Origin: Chitinophaga sedimenti
GTDB lineage: Bacteria; Bacteroidota; Bacteroidia; Chitinophagales; Chitinophagaceae
Direction of reading: 5' to 3'
Length of the DNA: 64,000 bases
Assembly: GCF_023156195.1 (NCBI RefSeq)
Contig: NZ_JAKUKA010000001.1
Coordinates: 3,286,001-3,350,000 of the forward strand
Notes under the pieces: generated by a model
Told to the model about the DNA's origin: nothing
Databases searched by the model: none
Seen by the model: only the letters and a program-made list of their open reading frames with translations
Shown here: positions 30,524 to 41,740 of the stretch, one piece after another
Layout: every line of letters starts with the position of its first letter
How positions within the stretch are numbered: position 1 is the stretch's first letter
Made by a program: the position numbers and the translations under genes

Positions 30524-32671
30524 CTACTTTTTAATGCCTTCTAAAAACAACAAAAATCCATACTGCAACGCCACGTCCTTCAATGCCTTAAACCTCCCCG
30601 AAGCGCCACCATGGCCGGCTTCCATATTAGTATGCATCAACAGCACGTTCTGATCGGTTTTCATTTCGCGCAACTTCGCCACCCACTTCGCCGGCTCAAA
30701 ATACTGCACCTGCGAATCATGCAAACCAGTCGTCACCAGCATATTCGGATACGCCTTTTTCTCTACGTTATCGTAGGGGGAATAGGACTTCATATATTCG
30801 TAGCTGTCCTTATTTTTCGGATTACCCCATTCGTCAAATTCACCTGTCGTAAGCGGGATGCTTTCGTCCAGCATCGTGGTCACTACATCCACGAAAGGCA
30901 CCGCTGCAATTACACCGCGCCATAAATCCGGGCGCATATTTACCACCGCGCCCATCAGCAACCCGCCGGCACTGCCGCCCATGGCATAGAGATGCTCTTT
31001 GCTGGTATATTTGTTTTTCAGCAGGTATTCCGCACAGTCGATAAAATCATAAAATGTGTTCTTCTTTTTGAACATCTTTCCATCTTCATACCATTGCCGG
31101 CCCATTTCTTCACCACCGCGAATATGCGCAATCGCAAAGGCGAAACCACGGTTCAACAGGCTGATACGGTTACTGCTGAAGCCAGGGTCCATCGAAGCAC
31201 CGTAAGAGCCGTATCCATACAGCAACAACGGCGCCTGCCCATTCTTCTCAAATCCTTTTTTATACACGATGGATACAGGCACTTTTACGCTGTCGCGCAC
31301 CGTGGCATATATCCGTTCGGTCACGTAATCCTCTGGCCTGTAGCCGCCCAGCACTTCCCCGGCGCTTCTTCAATTCCTTCGTTTTCGTGTCCATGTTGTA
31401 ATCGTAGGTAGAATTGGGCGTGGTCATAGATGCATAGCTGTAACGCAATACATTCGTGTTAAACTCCGGGTTTACAGAAGGATAAGCCACATACGCCGCT
31501 TCCCCGAAATCGAGGTAGTATTCCTGGTTGTTTTTGCTGTTGATCACACGCACCTGTGTTAAGCCATATTTACGCTCGCTCAGCACCATGAAATCTTTGA
31601 ACAGTTCTATGCCTTCGAGCAACACATCATCGCGGTTCGGTTGCACTTCTTTCCAGTTATCGCGGGTGGTTTTGTCGAGCGGGCATTCCATCAACCTGAA
31701 GTTTTTTGCCTGCCAGTTCGTGCGTACGTAAAATTTATCGTCCTTGTGATCAATGTCGTACAACATGTCTTTTTCGCGGGGATGAAAGACTTTAAATTCC
31801 CCGTCCGGCTGGCTGGCATCCAGGATACGATACTCGTCCGACAAAGTGCTGCTGCTCGAAATCACGATATACTTGCGCGATTTCGTTTTATACACACCCG
31901 CATCAAAGGTTTCATCTTTTTCAAAATATACCTGTCTGATGTTTTTAGGGTCCTCGCCCAACCTATACTTGAAGATCTTTTCCGCACGCAGCGTAGTGGG
32001 ATTTTTACGCGTAAAGAAGATCGTTTTATTGTCCGCAGCCCACACGCCATCGCCATCAGTATCTGGGATCGCATCCTTGTAAATCTCCCCTGTTTCCAGG
32101 TTTTTGATATATAAGGTATAACGGCGGCGGCTCACCGTATCTACGGCAAATAACACCAGTTTATTGTCGGGACTCACCTCGAAATGCGCCAGCTGGTAAA
32201 ACTCGTGGCCTGCCGCCAGTTCGTTCACGTTCAACATCACTTCTTCGGCTGACTTTTCTCCCTCCTTTTTACGGCAGTAAATCGGGTATTCCCGGCCCTT
32301 TTCGAAGCGGGTGTAATAGTAATAGCCATTCTCGAAATAAGGCACGCTTTCATCTTCTTCCTTGATCCTGGCCTTCATTTCATCGAACAGCTTTTCGCGT
32401 AATCCGGCGGTGGATGCAAGCACCGTATCCGGTACTTGTTTTCTGCCTCGAGATAAGCGATCACCTTTGGATTTTCTCTTTCGTTCAGCCAGTAATAATC
32501 ATCTATGCGCTTGTCGCCGTGAATAGTCATCTCTTTCGGGATCTTCTCGGCCTGCGGCGCTTTAATATTAATCCATGCTTCGTTCGTATTCATATTTTCC
32601 GCTTTTTTACCTTGTTTAGGCTGACATGCAGCAATTGCGAGGGCAAATAGCCCCACGTGGTAATGTCTCAT
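30524..32671 (-). CDS. Prolyl oligopeptidase family serine peptidase (oligopeptidase B-like) lipoprotein, two frameshifts
   Basis: About 716 residues from the ATG at 32671. A short lipoprotein signal is followed by Cys16 (LAIAAC). It has an N-terminal beta-propeller ([18 protein letters not shown], the POP entry motif) and a C-terminal alpha/beta hydrolase: nucleophile Ser in GGSAGGLL, catalytic Asp region after [10 protein letters not shown], and His in EAGHGG. Frames change near 32425 and 31350. Family S9A; the arrangement is closest to oligopeptidase B (PtrB), which cuts short peptides after Arg/Lys. The lipid anchor implies a periplasmic or surface location. Confidence 0.88.
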
Positions 32672-32731
32672 AGAGCAAATTTTGGGATAGTTAAATATAG
32701 CGATTACCCAGCATATGGCGCTACCGGACAT

Positions 32732-32763
32732 AAAAAAAGCCCCGGGGAGGTCCCGGAGCCTTT
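32732..32763 (-). terminator. Terminator after sdhCAB
   Basis: GGCTCCGGG, 4-base loop, CCCGGGGCT on the minus strand, followed by seven T. Confidence 0.85.
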
Positions 32764-32780
32764 CTCTTTTATCAGGATGA

Positions 32781-33530
32781 TTAATCTTCTTTGCTGAAAC
32801 CTGCACCGATAAATTCGCGGTTGAGGCGGGCTATATTGGTAAGCGAGATACCTTTGGGACACTCCGCTTCACAGGCACCGGTGTTGGTACAGCTACCAAA
32901 ACCTTCTTTATCCATCTGCGCAACCATGTTCAGCGCACGCTCTTTACGCTCCGGATGACCCTGTGGCAGTAATGCCAGCTGAGATACTTTCGCAGAAACG
33001 AACAGCATCGCCGAAGAGTTTTTACAAGCTGCTACGCAGGCACCGCAACCGATACAGGCTGCTGCTGCAAACGCCGCATCCGCATCTGTTTTGTTGATGG
33101 GAATAGCATTCGCATCTACCGCGTTACCCGTGTTTACGGAAATGTACCCTCCTGCTTCAATGATGCGGTCGAACGAGCGACGATCTACCGCCAGATCTTT
33201 GATCACCGGGAAAGCACCCGCTCTCCAGGGTTCTACGGTAATGGTGTCGCCATCGTTATAGGCGCGCATATGCAGCTGGCAGGTAGTTGTTTCGTCCCAC
33301 GGACCATGTGCACGGCCGTTGATATACATAGAGCACATACCACAGATACCTTCGCGGCAATCGTGGTCAAATGCGATGGGTTCTTTCCCTTCATTGATCA
33401 AACGCTCGTTCAATACGTCGAACATCTCCGGGAATGACATGTCTTTAGACACATCAGACACCGGGAAGGACTCAAAGTGCCCCTTGTCATTCGCATTTTT
33501 CTGACGCCAAACTTTAAGAGTAAGATTCAT
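32781..33530 (-). CDS. sdhB: Succinate dehydrogenase/fumarate reductase iron-sulfur subunit
   Basis: 249 residues, intact. Three cluster motifs: [2Fe-2S] CREGICGMC, [4Fe-4S] [11 protein letters not shown] and [3Fe-4S] [14 protein letters not shown]. It passes electrons from the flavoprotein to the membrane subunit. It is the last gene of the sdhCAB operon. The B-type enzyme (one cytochrome subunit) is typical of Bacteroidota, and either direction (succinate oxidation or fumarate reduction) is possible. Confidence 0.96.
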   Translation of the reverse strand: MNLTLKVWRQKNANDKGHFESFPVSDVSKDMSFPEMFDVLNERLINEGKEPIAFDHDCREGICGMCSMYINGRAHGPWDETTTCQLHMRAYNDGDTITVEPWRAGAFPVIKDLAVDRRSFDRIIEAGGYISVNTGNAVDANAIPINKTDADAAFAAAACIGCGACVAACKNSSAMLFVSAKVSQLALLPQGHPERKERALNMVAQMDKEGFGSCTNTGACEAECPKGISLTNIARLNREFIGAGFSKED

Positions 33531-33597
33531 GACTATAATCGTTATATGTGATGGCTGGTGTTATCCGGCCTAATTTTATTTCCTTATCAGAGCTTGA

Positions 33598-35570
33598 TTA
33601 TTTGTAGTTACGCTGGGTCGGATGTACAATTTCAAACTCCAGTTTTTCTTTGTGCAGCTCGAAGTTGCTTTCGCCTTTGTACTCCCATGCCGCTACGTAA
33701 GAGAAGTTTTCATCGTCGCGTTTTGCCTCGCCGTCCGGTGTTTGTGACTCCTCGCGGAAGTGGCCACCACAGGATTCTTTACGGTTGAGGGCATCGCGGC
33801 ACATCAGCTCACCCAGTTCCGGAAGTCGGCTACACGGCCAGCTTTCTCCAGCTCCAGGTTGAATTCGTCTACCGTACCGGGAACACGCACATCTTTCCAG
33901 AATTCTGCACGCAGTGCCTGAATTTCTTTGATGGCTTCTGTCAGTCCCTGTTCGTTACGCGCCATACCGCATTTATCCCACATGATTTTACCGAGTGCCT
34001 TGTGGAAGTGGTCTACCGAGTGTTTACCGTTGATGTTGATAAACTGCTGCAGTGTTGCTTTCACATTATTCTCCGCTTCTTCGAACGCAGGGTGGCTGGT
34101 TGGAATAGCTTTGGTCTGGATATCGTCTGCCAGGTAGTTACCGATCGTGTAAGGAATTACGAAGTAACCATCGGCCAGGCCCTGCATGAGTGCAGATGCA
34201 CCCAGGCGGTTTGCACCGTGATCGGAGAAGTTGGCTTCGCCGAGGCAGTACAGACCGGGAACGGTGGTCATCAGTTCATAATCCACCCAAAGGCCGCCCA
34301 TGGTATAGTGTACGGCAGGATAGATACGCATTGGTGTTTCGTAAGGGTTTTCGCCGGTGATCTTCGCATACATGTCGAAGAGGTTACCGTACTTTTCCTT
34401 TACTACTTCTTTACCCAGGCGGATAATTTCTTCTTTGGAAACGTTTTCCAGGCCGCGTTTACCCACTTCGATCTTACCGTAACGCTCAATTGCTTCGGCA
34501 TAATCGAGGTAAACCGCCAGTTTGGAAGCACCTACACCGTAACCGGCATCGCAACGCTCTTTCGCAGCACGGGAGGCCACGTCGCGCGGTACGAGGTTAC
34601 CGAAGGCAGGGTACCTTCTTTCCAGGTAGTAATCCCTTTCGTCTTCAGGAATATCGGAAGCTTTACGCTCGTCGTTTTGTTTTTAGGCACCCAGATGCGG
34701 CCGTCGTTACGGAGCGACTCAGACATCAGGGTCAGTTTTGACTGGTGATCGCCGGAAACCGGGATACAGGTCGGGTGGATCTGCGTGAAGCAGGGGTTAC
34801 CGAAATAAGCGCCACGTTTGTGTGCTTTCCAGGCAGCCGTTACGTTAGAACCCATGGCGTTGGTAGACAGGAAGAACACGTTACCATAACCACCGGTGCA
34901 AAGCAGTACGGCATGGCCGAAGTGACGTTCCAGTTTACCGGAAACCAGGTCGCGGGCAATGATGCCGCGGGCCTTACCGTCTACTTTTACTACGTCCAGC
35001 ATTTCGTGGCGGCTGTAGGCTTTAATGTTGCCCAGTGCTACCTGGCGCTGGAAGGCGGAGTAAGCGCCCAGCAGCAGTTGCTGACCGGTTTGACCGGCAG
35101 CGTAGAAGGTACGTTGTACCTGGGTACCACCGAAAGAACGGTTACTCAGCAATCCGCCATATTCGCGGGCAAAGGGAACACCCTGGGCCACACACTGGTC
35201 AATAATGCTGGCGCTCACTTCGGCCAGGCGGTATACGTTACCCTCACGGGCGCGGTAATCACCACCTTTTACAGTATCATAAAACAGGCGAAACACAGAG
35301 TCGCCATCGTTCTGGTAGTTTTTAGCGGCATTGATACCACCCTGTGCAGCAATACTGTGCGCACGGCGGGGACTATCCACGGAAGTAAAAGGCTTTCACC
35401 TTGTAACCCAGTTCTGCCAGAGAAGCTGCAGCAGAGGCGCCGGCAAGACCGGTACCTACTACAATGATTTCAATTTTACGCTTGTTAGCCGGGTTAACCA
35501 GCTTAACGGTGCTTTTATATTTGCTCCATTTGGTTTCGAGCGCACCAGCAGGAATGTTTGCGTTCAACAT
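33598..35570 (-). CDS. sdhA: Succinate dehydrogenase/fumarate reductase flavoprotein subunit, three to four frameshifts
   Basis: About 657 codons. It has an FAD-binding Rossmann start ([15 protein letters not shown]), the flavinylation region [12 protein letters not shown], and the substrate-site stretch HPTCIP. The capping and C-terminal parts follow ([25 protein letters not shown] then PELGELM). Breaks lie near 35385 (an extra C, restoring FYFVDSPRR), 34690, 34615 and 33820. Covalent FAD oxidises succinate to fumarate. It is the middle gene of sdhCAB, 18 bases after sdhC. Confidence 0.95.
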
Positions 35571-35588
35571 ATCTTCTTCTTTTCTTTC

Positions 35589-36275
35589 TTATTTGAAGTA
35601 AATAACTACCGGGATCAGGGCAAAGCCGACAGGAATAACGATGCCGAAGAGCCATACGCCCACGAAGTTGATAATACCGTTGTACTTTTTGTGATTAAGG
35701 CCGAAAGTCTGGCAGGCGCTTTTAAAGCCGTGGATCAGGTGGAAAGACAGGCCAATCATACCCAGCACGTATATGATTACGTTCACGGGCATTTTAAAAG
35801 CCTCCTGCACTACCAGGTAAAGGTCGCGGTACTCGTGGGCACTGCCCTCGTAAGTAACTACCGGAACGTTTGTACCATAGTGCATGGCCCACCAGAATTG
35901 TGCAAGGTGCACTACCGGGAAGATAAAGAGAATGCTTCCCATGAACGCCATCTGACGGCTGAACCAGGAAGAAGTTTTGTTGCCCGGCTTTACCGCGTAT
36001 TTCACGGGACGGGCGGCGATGTTTTTGAATGTGAGCTGTATAGCCAATACAGCATGCAACAGGATTACCACCTTCAGGCCCCAGGCTATAAACTGGATCA
36101 GCCCGTTGTGGCTCATAAACGTGGCGTAGGCGTTAAAGCTCTCTCCTCTGTCGTTGTACAGCAGTGATATGTTACCAGCCAGGTGAACAATCACGAAACT
36201 GCACAGGAAAAAACCCGTTGCACCTACTAATAACTTCTTACCAATAGAAGTATTAAAGAATTGTGACCATTTCAT
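35589..36275 (-). CDS. sdhC: Succinate dehydrogenase cytochrome b subunit (five-helix, B type)
   Basis: 228 residues with five membrane helices and conserved His residues on helices (IVHLAG, LLHAVLA, VVHLAQF, FHLIHGF) expected to ligate two haems, as in the Wolinella/Bacillus single-subunit anchor. It links electron transfer to the menaquinone pool. First gene of sdhCAB, preceded by an excellent promoter. Confidence 0.94.
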   Translation of the reverse strand: MKWSQFFNTSIGKKLLVGATGFFLCSFVIVHLAGNISLLYNDRGESFNAYATFMSHNGLIQFIAWGLKVVILLHAVLAIQLTFKNIAARPVKYAVKPGNKTSSWFSRQMAFMGSILFIFPVVHLAQFWWAMHYGTNVPVVTYEGSAHEYRDLYLVVQEAFKMPVNVIIYVLGMIGLSFHLIHGFKSACQTFGLNHKKYNGIINFVGVWLFGIVIPVGFALIPVVIYFK

Positions 36276-36329
36276 AAGATAAGTTCTAAGCTCCCTTTAG
36301 ATTAATTTTGAATATTTGAAATGTTCGGG

Positions 36330-36360
36330 CAAATTTAAAGCAGGAAAAATTAAAAGCAAA
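36330..36360 (-). promoter_or_regulatory. Promoter of sdhCAB
   Basis: On the minus strand: TTTG (36360-36357), exactly 19 bases, TAAATTTG (36337-36330), 54 bases before the sdhC ATG. Full consensus match. Confidence 0.82.
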
Positions 36361-36455
36361 TGATATTTATCACCAAATGACTGTATAATAACGGGGATAA
36401 CTCGCGATTGTTCACTAGCGTTGGGGTTGATTATCAACATAAAAGGAAAAAGGCC

Positions 36456-37019
36456 CTACTCGAGCCTCTTCATCATCCAGTTATCTACCGAGGTAAACAA
36501 ATGCTGCGGCTGGAAAGTCCGCCACTTCGCATTATCTAATAAATGAATATAATTAGTGAGCCGCGAACGCTCAAATTCTTCGCGGGTTTGCTGCGGCATA
36601 TTTATCGCTACCACCCAACCACCTTCGTCTTTAATATCATCCCACCATTCCTCGTAATAACAATCATCAGAGGAAAAGAAGTTGAGTACATTTTCTGTAA
36701 TGAGGATAAACTTATAGATGCCGCGGGCGATCAGTACATCAACGATCTCGCGCTTCAATGTTTCAATATTGTTTTCGATGGCATCGTTCCATTCGCCGAT
36801 CATTTCGATAATAGCGTAATTGTACTGGTAATCAGCAAACAAAATCTTCATATACAGATTCGGTGCGCCGAAATCGTCCCACTGCGGATGGATATAGTAG
36901 TTATATACGGTATTTGAAAATTCAAATTCGCTATACTCACGTCCGTAAAACGGCGACTGCTCATCTTCTTCCGCAGTGTATAAATGTCGCCAGTTATAAA
37001 AGGGTTCTATCTCGTGCAT
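36456..37019 (-). CDS. Conserved protein of unknown function
   Basis: 187 residues, acidic and very rich in Tyr and Trp, no signal peptide. It opens MHEIEPFYNWRHLYTAEEDE, and the middle has a Rossmann-like strand-helix pattern (VDVLIARGIYKFILITENVLNFF). I recognise the sequence type from Bacteroidota genomes but no domain with known function. It has its own reading unit between sdhC and murQ. A G-rich hairpin terminator is not obvious. Confidence 0.6.
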   Translation of the reverse strand: MHEIEPFYNWRHLYTAEEDEQSPFYGREYSEFEFSNTVYNYYIHPQWDDFGAPNLYMKILFADYQYNYAIIEMIGEWNDAIENNIETLKREIVDVLIARGIYKFILITENVLNFFSSDDCYYEEWWDDIKDEGGWVVAINMPQQTREEFERSRLTNYIHLLDNAKWRTFQPQHLFTSVDNWMMKRLE

Positions 37020-37181
37020 ATTATAAATAAAATACCGGTTATTACAGGCAAATTAATTAAAATGCCATGATTAAAAGATTTGAAAAAGTGGAGTTTTTCT
37101 TTAAAATAATCTGCTGAAAACCAGCGTGGCATTGCAACAGCGGATGCTGCGCAATGCCACGACGAATATTTTAACAGTCAT

Positions 37182-37994
37182 TTAGCGAACGGCTTCCACT
37201 GCCTTTTTCACACTGCCATGTTCTAACAACAGGGCTTTGGCGGCTTCGTAATCTTCCATTTCCAGGCGCTCCATCAGCATTTTAATGCCACGGTCTACCA
37301 GCTTCTCGTTACTCAACTGCATGTTCACCATTTTGTTATCCTCTACCCTGCCCAATTGCACCATGACAGCAGTAGAAATCATGTTGAGCACCAGCTTCTG
37401 CGCGGTGCCACTTTTCATACGGGTACTGCCGGTTACGAATTCGGGGCCCACCACCACTTCGATGGGAAAATCGGCTTCGGCAGATACCGGGGAACCGGGG
37501 TTGCAGGAAATGCTGCCGGTAACGATGCCACGTTTGCGGCATTCGCGCAGGGCGTTGATCACATATGGCGTGGTGCCGCTGGCGGCAATGCCTATCACTA
37601 CATCTTTATCGGTAATGCTATATTGTGTAAGGTCTGCCCAGCCCTGCTCGCGGCTATCTTCGGCAAACTCGACCGCCTTGCGGATGGCAGAATCGCCGCC
37701 CGCAATAAGTCCGATCACCAGTCCGTGCGGAACACCGAAGGTGGGCGGACATTCAGACGCGTCTACAATACCAAGACGGCCGCTGGTACCGGCGCCCAGG
37801 TAAAACAAACGGCCTCCCGAAAGCATTTTATCGGAAACTGCTGCCACCAGGTGCTCGATCTGCGGTAACGCAGCTTCTACAGCATCAGGCACAGTTTTAT
37901 CTTCTTTATTGATGTTTTTCAATAACTCCGAAACACTCATTTTTTCGAGGTGCCGGTAAACAGACGGCTGTTCAGTAACTTTTTTAAATTCCAT
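37182..37994 (-). CDS. murQ: N-acetylmuramic acid 6-phosphate etherase
   Basis: 270 residues from the ATG at 37994. SIS-domain enzyme with GAGTSGRLG, DASECPPTFG, IAASGTTPYV and GSTRMKSGTAQKLVLNM. It cleaves the lactyl ether of MurNAc-6-P to GlcNAc-6-P and D-lactate, in peptidoglycan recycling. The gene lies 81 bases after a BadF-type sugar kinase that probably supplies the phosphorylated substrate. Confidence 0.95.
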   Translation of the reverse strand: MEFKKVTEQPSVYRHLEKMSVSELLKNINKEDKTVPDAVEAALPQIEHLVAAVSDKMLSGGRLFYLGAGTSGRLGIVDASECPPTFGVPHGLVIGLIAGGDSAIRKAVEFAEDSREQGWADLTQYSITDKDVVIGIAASGTTPYVINALRECRKRGIVTGSISCNPGSPVSAEADFPIEVVVGPEFVTGSTRMKSGTAQKLVLNMISTAVMVQLGRVEDNKMVNMQLSNEKLVDRGIKMLMERLEMEDYEAAKALLLEHGSVKKAVEAVR

Positions 37995-38075
37995 GTTGGA
38001 CAATGCGTGACCCGGGTTAGCTTTCCCCGGCCCTTTTTTATTATATGGATTGATATCAAATAGTTTGCCGGTCAG

Positions 38076-38929
38076 CTAAATTTCCTGGTGATAATGCACC
38101 AAACCGGCCATAGGACCTTTCATTATTTTTCCCAACTGCAACTCGTACAGCTGGCACAACTCTTCGATTACATCTTTATAGTACCAGGCTATGCTGCCCG
38201 TAAAGTGCAAAGGTACGGTCCAGCTTTCACGATACTTATATATATGATTGAAAAAAAACTCGTTCAACCCATCCTCCAATATATTCTCGATCATGAAATG
38301 TCCGCGGTTCTCTGCGAGGAAGATGGCAAACGACGCCAGGTAGCGGTTCGGAAGTGGCTTCCTGTATACGTTGTCGAGGATATCATCTTTGGTCACATTA
38401 AATTTTTGTTCAAAGCGAAACCGCAGTTCATCGTCGAATGTCTTATATAAATAATATTGAAGTACTTTCTTTCCAAGAAAGGTGCCGCTGCCCTCATCAC
38501 CCAAAACGTAGCCCAGTCCGGGGTTATTGCTGATAATGTCGGTCCCGTCGTAATAACAGGAGTTGGAACCGGTACCCGGGATGCTGGCTATACCGGGGCG
38601 CGACCGCATAATCCGCGCGCGGCGCCCATCAGGTCGTGCTGCACTTCGCAGGCAGCCTGCGAAAATACCGCCTGCAAGGCTTTCAGTACCTTGTCTGCAT
38701 TAACCGGGCTCGCGCATCCGGTGCCATAGAAATGCACCGCATGAACAGCCGTACCGGCCGGTAACTGCGGCAATAATTCATCCCGGAAAATGGCCGTAAT
38801 CTGTTCAAGGTCACGGAAATAGGGGCTGACGCCCTGGGTATGATATGTCGCAGGTTCTTCTCCGTTTAACAGGCACCATTCGGTTTTAGTCGATCCACTG
38901 TCTGCTATCAGCTTCATGTTTGCAGGCAT
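38076..38929 (-). CDS. BadF/BadG-type N-acetyl-amino-sugar kinase, one frameshift
   Basis: About 284 residues. The actin-like ATPase fold has the phosphate-1 motif ADSGSTKTEW at the start, DLMGAARALCG (Asp of the phosphate-2 region), then PGTGSNSC (adenosine loop) and LGDEGSG. One G is missing near 38597. Two ATGs (38929 and 38917) fit. The family contains GlcNAc kinases and MurNAc/GlcNAc kinase MurK. Being upstream of murQ favours a role in phosphorylating recovered cell-wall amino sugars. Confidence 0.82.
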
Positions 38930-38993
38930 ACCTTTTGGTTATATTTAGGAAATTAAATAAGATGAATGGATGATGTTTTGCTCGTGAATATGC

Positions 38994-39001
38994 TATTTTT
39001 G
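38994..39001 (+). promoter_or_regulatory. Candidate -7 element of the ctpA-like gene
   Basis: TATTTTTG matches TAnnTTTG. A TTTTG lies only 13 bases upstream, so the -33 element is doubtful. Confidence 0.4.
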
Positions 39002-39086
39002 TCACAAGTTAAGGAAAACGCCTTCACTAAAGCAAATTATAACACCACTATCAGGAACCAAACTTAGCCGGTTAATTAGAGATTAT

Positions 39087-40669
39087 ATGCCGAACAACAG
39101 GAAGTTGAACGTATTCTTACCCTTGTTATTTGCGATTGTATTAGCACTGGGAATGTTTTTAGGTCATAAGATGCCGGTCGCCCGGAACAGCGAGTCCAGC
39201 ATATTTTTCAGGCCAAACAACCGTGCCGCGCTGCAGGAGGTACTGGACCTGTTGAAATTCAACTATGTAGATACACTTGATGTAAACGATATCCAGCAGG
39301 AAGCCATCGAAGGCATGCTGAGCCACCTCGACCCACACTCCATATATATACCACCTGCACAGGTACAATCGGTGAACGAAGACCTGCAGGGTAATTTTGA
39401 AGGGATTGGCGTAGAGTTCAACATTACCAATGATACCGTGAACGTGGCCGGTGTAATTCCCGGCGGACCATCTGCCGAAGCAGGTGTAATCACCGGTGAT
39501 AAAATCATCAGGGTCAATGACTCCCTCATCGCAGGTAAAAAGATTACGAACGATAATATCCGCAAACTGCTGCGTGGACCGAACGGCAGTAAAGTGAAAG
39601 CGACTATGTTGCGCGACGGGCAGCTGAAAGATATCACCATTAAAAGAGGACTGATTCCCCTGCTGAGCGTAGACGCATCGTACATGGTGGCGCCCGGCAC
39701 TGGTTATATTAAGCTGAACAAGTTTTCGGAAACCAGTTACGACGAGTTTGTAGCCGCTATCCGCAAACTGACCCAGCAAGGCATGACCAGCCTGATTCTC
39801 GATCTGCGTCAGAACAGTGGCGGCCTGCTCGATGCAGCTACCCGTATTGCCGACGAACTGCTGGAAGACCGCCAGATCATCGTGTATACGCAGGGTAAAG
39901 CATATCCCCGCCAGGATTACAAAACCCAGAAACCCGGCTCATTCGAGAAAGGACCGCTGGCCATCCTGGTAGATGAAGGCTCCGCCTCCGCCTCCGAAAT
40001 CCTGGCCGGTGCAGTACAGGACTATGACCGCGGCGTGATCGTAGGCAGGCGCACCTTTGGTAAAGGACTGGTGCAGGAACCGTTTGAACTGAGCAACGGA
40101 GGCACTTTACGCCTGACCATTGCACGGTACTACCTGCCTTCCGACCGCAGCATCCAGAAGTCTTACAAAGACGGTCGCGATGCTTACGACGAAGATCTCA
40201 CCGAACGTTACAACCATGGCGAGTTCCTGAACGGCGACAGCATCCGCGTATACGACACCGTTAAGTACTACACCAAAAATAAACACCGTGTTGTATATGG
40301 CGGCGGCGGCATCACCCCGGATATATTCATTCCGTTCGATACCTCCGGTATTCCGCAGCGCTGACCGAATTGTACACCCGCACCACGTTCTCCGACTTCG
40401 TATATAACTACTACATCGGCCACCGGGCAGAATTTGATCGGTATAAAACGCCGGAAGAATTTGCCAACGGCTTTAGCATCACACCGCAACTGTACAAAAC
40501 CTTCCTGGACTATGCAGCAAAGGATAATATCAAAGTGCTGTCGATTACAGCGCACGACGAACCGGAAATCAAAACCAGGTTAAAAGCGATGTTTGCCAGA
40601 CAGTTGTGGAGAGCGGAAGGGTTTTACCAGGTGAGCAACAGCAGTGACCAGGTGATCAAAAAGCGGTAG
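39087..40669 (+). CDS. C-terminal processing peptidase (S41 family), one frameshift
   Basis: About 527 residues. A signal anchor at the N-terminus (VFLPLLFAIVLALGMFLG) is followed by a PDZ domain (GNFEGIGVEFNIT, GVIPGGPSAEAGV) and the S41 peptidase core: catalytic Ser in DEGSASASEILAGA and Lys in GRRTFGKGLVQ. A missing G near 40362 (PAALTELYTRTTF is restored) cuts off the last 100 residues. CtpA/Prc peptidases trim envelope proteins and control peptidoglycan hydrolases. Confidence 0.92.
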
Positions 40670-40707
40670 ATGAATTGAAGAAGAGCAAGTAAGTACATCC
40701 ACATAAA

Positions 40708-40740
40708 AAAAAGGAGAAACGGTGATCGTTTCTCCTTTTT
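40708..40740. terminator. Bidirectional terminator after ctpA-like gene
   Basis: AAAAAGGAGAAACG, short loop, CGTTTCTCCTTTTT, between converging genes. Confidence 0.88.
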
Positions 40741-40746
40741 CTTTTA

Positions 40747-41185
40747 CTAAGATAAAGATTCTTTGACCGGGGCGTGGGCCGCGTCCGGCTTAAGATCGTA
40801 GAAGATAATACAGCCTTCAATAGCCAATATGTACGAGCCATAAATCCAGAAGTTGAAAGAATCCGGCGACATGTTACCAGAGCTCAAAGAAATCAGGAAA
40901 AAGGGCACATAGGCGTACACAACACCCAACACCAAAAGAATAGCCTTGATGGTGAAAGGATTGCTGTAGCGGGCGTTCAGCCAGCGGGTAGAAAAATAAA
41001 GCAGCACCCAGCCCGGAATGGAGAACAGTGTACCCAGATAAATGCCAGTGCCACGAACAGCAGCGACAGTTCGCTGGTCACGTTAACACCTCTGACAAGC
41101 ATTAAAGCCATGTAAATCAGGGAGTGAGTCCAAAGGCGGTGAGCCATACGTTCATAGCGTACTCGAAAGAATTAGTACGGTTCAT
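40747..41185 (-). CDS. Small integral membrane protein of unknown function, two frameshifts
   Basis: About 146 residues from the ATG at 41185 (MNRTNSFEYAMNVWLTAFGLTP). Four hydrophobic segments are visible: around IYMALMLV, SLLFVALAFIYLGTLFSIPGW, IKAILLVLGVVYAYVPFFLI, and FWIYGSYILAIEGCIIFY. Frames change near 41117 and 41040. The C-terminus is short and charged. I recognise no family and see no partner gene. Confidence 0.6.
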
Positions 41186-41448
41186 AGGGATTCGGTTTTA
41201 ATGACCGCCGTGCGGCCGTTAGGTGTATAGTTAGGAAATATGCCTCGGTTTTATATTCGCCACAATAATATGCAGAAAATACCAAATACGATATTATCCT
41301 TTGTCTGTGGCGGATTACAGGGGGTTTAAGGAGGTCGGGATCAAGGGGTTAAGGGGCGTGTTATTTTCGTGTTATATGGGTTTGAGACGGAAGAAGAGCA
41401 TGGTGATGATACAAAAGCTACATACAGATTAAGTTCATTTATCTGCAT
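41186..41448. other. Intergenic stretch, no gene recognised
   Basis: About 260 bases between two minus-strand genes. It contains a purine-rich section (41320-41356) with G4 runs and a pair of CGTGTTA at 41357 and 41368, spaced 11 bases. No coding or RNA gene is evident. Confidence 0.45.
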
Positions 41449-41477
41449 AAAAAAACCCCTCCGCAGGGCGAAGGGGA
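41449..41477 (-). terminator. Terminator after the small lipoprotein gene
   Basis: CCCCTTCGCCC to GCGGAGGGG hairpin on the minus strand (41477-41456), followed by seven T. Confidence 0.82.
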
Positions 41478-41520
41478 ATTACTTCTTGCAAGAAATGTAT
41501 CGTTAGTACGATTTTCTTGA

Positions 41521-41715
41521 TTAGTGGTGAGCAGTTGTGTCAACACCGGTAGTGTCGCCAACAACAGCGTTAGTGTCAACAGGAGCAGCAACAGGCTCAG
41601 AAGGAGCAGCTACAGCAGGAGAATCTACGTGAGTAGTGTCGCCAGAAGGAGTAGAAGCGTTGTTGCAAGCTGCGAACAGACCAGCTGCGATTGCGAGTAC
41701 GAATAATTTTTTCAT
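41521..41715 (-). CDS. Small Ala/Thr/Val-rich lipoprotein
   Basis: 64 residues. A clean lipoprotein signal with Cys17 (GLFAAC) is followed by a 47-residue mature part that is low-complexity (Ala, Val, Pro, Thr, Asp; ends HH), acidic and probably disordered. It has its own promoter and terminator, so it is a real single-gene unit. Function unknown. Similar small abundant lipoproteins are common in Chitinophagaceae as far as I recall. Confidence 0.75.
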   Translation of the reverse strand: MKKLFVLAIAAGLFAACNNASTPSGDTTHVDSPAVAAPSEPVAAPVDTNAVVGDTTGVDTTAHH

Positions 41716-41740
41716 GTTGATTTTTAGGTTTAAATCGACG

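Noticed and set aside
41357..41374. CGTGTTA pair spaced 11 bases, as a third 11-bp locus
   Set aside because: Only two units and no accompanying sub-array; too weak to count with the two clear arrays.
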